Origin: Dryas octopetala | Taxonomy: Eukaryota; Streptophyta; Magnoliopsida; Rosales; Rosaceae | DNA: 64,000 nt | Direction: 5' to 3' | NCBI GenBank assembly: GCA_963921425.1 | Contig: OY992832.1 | Span: forward strand, 7,440,001-7,504,000 | Shown here: piece after piece, positions 61,770-64,000 of the stretch | Layout: each line of letters begins with the position of its first letter | How positions within the stretch are numbered: position 1 is the stretch's first letter | Translations under genes and position numbers: made by a program | Notes under the pieces: generated by a model | The model's database searches: none | The model's input: only the letters and a program-made list of their open reading frames with translations | What the model was told of the DNA's origin: nothing

Positions 61770-63593
61770 TAGGGGTGTGTTTCGGCCGGATCGGATCGGA
61801 AATAGGGTGTTCCAATTCTAATCCAAAAAATTTTGGAATGGAATTTATGTTCCAATTTCCATTCCAAAAAATCAGAATTTCAACATCTCATTCCGATTCG
61901 GAATTTTCGGATTTTTCGAAATTTTTGGAATTTTTCGGAATATAACATTTTCGGAACTTTCGGATAAACATTTGAAATTTTCGAATAAAAAATCGGAATT
62001 TTCACATTTTCATAATATTTTTTAGAACATGTTCGGATTTTTTTTAGAATAATGATGAAATTAACAAACAAACAAAATTAAAAGACAATAGATTATGATG
62101 CATTTCAATATTTATATTAAAATGTAATTAAAATATATGTCCAATTTAAAAAGAAAATTCAAAATATTAATTTAAATAACATTTAGAACCATACCATCCC
62201 ATACTATTACCATAAAAAAAAATCTAGAAAAGAAGGGAAAAAAAAAAAAGATGCAATCTAGCAAGGTTTTCATTGCTAGATTATGTATGTTATAAGAGAA
62301 ATAAATTATGTATGATATATATATTGTGTATGTTTAATGGTATATATTATATATTATAACATACATAATATATAAGAGAAATAAATGTCACTATGAATGT
62401 ATAATAGGCTTAATAGCACATATCTTAGAGGTGGGGGATTAATCTTTAGAGCTCATTCAACATTGTTAGAATAAATGTCACTAGTAGATACATGTTACTC
62501 ACACACACACACATATATATGTGTATATAAATACATGTTACTCATATATATATGTGCAAGAATGCTCTAAAACTAACTAGTTAGTAAGTTAATACAAAAC
62601 TAACCACCCTGTTGGGCCCACTACACAATGTAATCTCAAAATCCGAACTGTTTATTTTTTAGGCCCTACTTCAAAGATCATTCCTGTAAAAAATCTCTAA
62701 AATCGGAAGTCATTTAGCCATTTAATTATAATGACAACTATTTCTATGCTTTTATCGAAAATACTGATCGTCTATTTATTTGATCTCAATTAGATGACTA
62801 CATGATTTTCGATTTAGTTGATTTTTTGCAATGATGATCTTTGAAGTAGGGCCTAAATAATTGATGGTTCGGATTATGAGATTAGTGATATGGTGGGCCC
62901 AAAAGCATGGTTAGCTTCGTATTAACTTGCTAACTAGTTAGCTTTAGAGCACTCCTCTATATATGTGTATATAAATACATGTTACTCATATATATATGTG
63001 TATATAAATACATGTTACTCAAATAATATATATATATATCATGTTTGAAATTTTGAATATAATAAGCTTAAATATTTAGTAATTAGCAATTACAATTGGT
63101 GGGATATTCCAGTTGGAACAACTGTAAAATTGCCTCATATCTTCAATTCCCCTCCCTAATAAAAAAAAATAGTAATTACATGTACGGAAAAATGTGGGTG
63201 TTTGTGTTACCAACTTACCATTTATGTTATTATGATACACATATATTTATAATGTACATATGTTTATATTAATATATAGTATTAGTCATCTTTTTAAAAA
63301 TATATGTTATATGTATCATACTAAATAAATGATAAAATATATAATATGGAATAAATTGGCATAATTTCAGAAATATCGGATCGGAATGCCTTCGGAACAT
63401 TTCGGAATTTTTTGGATCGGAATTCGGATCGGAATCGGAATTTACATAAACATTCCAATTCCAATCCAATTTTTTTCGGAATTTTCGGATTTCGCCATTT
63501 TCGGATTCGGCATTTTCGGATTCGGAATAAAAATGGAAATTTGCGGATAGGAATCAGTCGGATTCGGATTTTCCAATCCAAATCACACCCCTA
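61770..63593. mobile_element. Non-autonomous hAT element with TAGGGGTGTG termini
   Basis: An 1824-bp element. Perfect 10-bp terminal inverted repeats taggggtgtg (61770-61779) and cacaccccta (63584-63593) lie inside an exact 8-bp target duplication, gtctaaac (61762-61769 and 63594-63601). Both ends carry dense subterminal repeats of cggaa/ttccg type (about 61785-62040 and 63375-63575), as expected for hAT transposase binding sites. The interior has no transposase and contains the nested element at 62557-62957. Reading frames in the ends are by-products of the repeats. Confidence 0.9.
62557..62957. mobile_element. Nested long-inverted-repeat (Mutator-like?) element
   Basis: A 401-bp element inside the hAT element. 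The left arm from 62557 (atgctctaaaactaactag) and the right arm ending at 62957 (reverse complement gtgctctaaagctaactag) pair over most of about 160 bases each, around a short centre near 62760. The flanks tatatatgtg occur at 62547-62556 and 62958-62967, a 9-10-bp target duplication, although the surroundings are themselves repeats of about 31 bp, which weakens this. Termini and duplication length suit a Mutator-like MITE. Confidence 0.75.
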
Positions 63594-63601
63594 GTCTAAA
63601 C

Positions 63602-64000
63602 ACATGATTCAAAGTCGAACAATGTTTGATAAAAGGAAAAGTAGAACATCACGAAACTTGGTTCCTCCAACCAATATATTATAGGCCCCATCTAATGTTC
63701 ATGATTGAATGAAATAAGAACTAACTACAGTCAATGCACATTGAAGAAAAAATAGCCCAAAGATTTCTTTTAACTTTAAGGAAAAAAATAAATTAGTGGA
63801 TGAGATAAGTTTTTTATTTTAAGTACCAATCTTTTAATGTCTTACGATTAGTCCCTAATCCATCTTACTCGGTTACTCCTTCAATTAAGTTAGTAGCGTC
63901 TTAGTTTAATATACATTAAATTCAGTCATAGAGATGAAACAGAGCCAAATTCAAAGTTTGTCTTGGTAAGTTTATGATGTGGTATTGTTTATAATTTCCA
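63602..64000. other. Right end of window, nothing recognised
   Basis: AT-rich sequence with no coding region, RNA gene or element that I can support. Confidence 0.5.

Noticed and set aside
61880..63594. Several reading frames of 60-86 codons rich in Arg, Lys, Phe and Pro
   Set aside because: They arise from the cggaa/ttccg subterminal repeats of the hAT element on both strands. No domain is seen.

Overview
This window is nuclear DNA from a flowering plant, most likely a eudicot. The genes are split by many AT-rich GT-AG introns, and the long intergenic stretches carry plant-type hAT, Mutator-like, SINE and LINE debris. A woody rosid (for example Rosaceae) would fit, but that is a guess from overall character, not a demonstrated assignment.

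Layout. (1) Positions 273-27038 hold two head-to-tail full-size ABCC (MRP-type) vacuolar transporter genes on the + strand. The first lacks its 5' end because the window begins inside an intron. The second is complete: 27 exons that I could join in frame into 1620 residues. The two copies share nearly all exon lengths and phases, so they arose by tandem duplication. (2) A minus-strand DUF630/DUF632 (NRG2-like) gene converges on them (27694-31021). (3) A BTB-NPH3 family gene (37312-41015, +) follows a 5 kb AT-rich spacer containing retroposon insertions. (4) A cation-chloride cotransporter gene, CCC1 (42779-55253, +, 13 exons, 982 residues), has LINE and SINE relics in its introns and a foldback transposon in its upstream region. 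(5) From 55.4 to 64 kb no conventional gene is seen. There is a tandem array of four copia-gag-like reading frames (two open, two broken) with duplicated flanking segments, one overlapping the CCC1 3' region. There are also two hAT-type non-autonomous elements with 8-bp target duplications, one of which contains a nested long-inverted-repeat element.

The gene order ABCC1-type cluster, NPH3-like, CCC1 matches what I recall of Arabidopsis chromosome 1 (At1g30400/10/20, At1g30440, At1g30450), so this looks like an old conserved block. The DUF630/632 gene is not part of that remembered order. The genes do not form one pathway: ABCC pumps load conjugates into the vacuole, CCC1 moves K+/Na+ with Cl- in endomembranes, NPH3-like proteins are CUL3 substrate adaptors, and DUF630/632 proteins are linked to nitrate signalling.

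I found no new multi-gene system. The most noteworthy signals are the gag-like array with its co-duplicated flanks, a GC splice donor in the first ABCC gene, a hairpin-rich transposon in the CCC1 upstream region, and a small family of roughly 80-nt tRNA-like retroposons with clear target duplications. Exon borders were placed by hand from splice consensus, frame continuity and remembered homologues, so single-base errors are possible.
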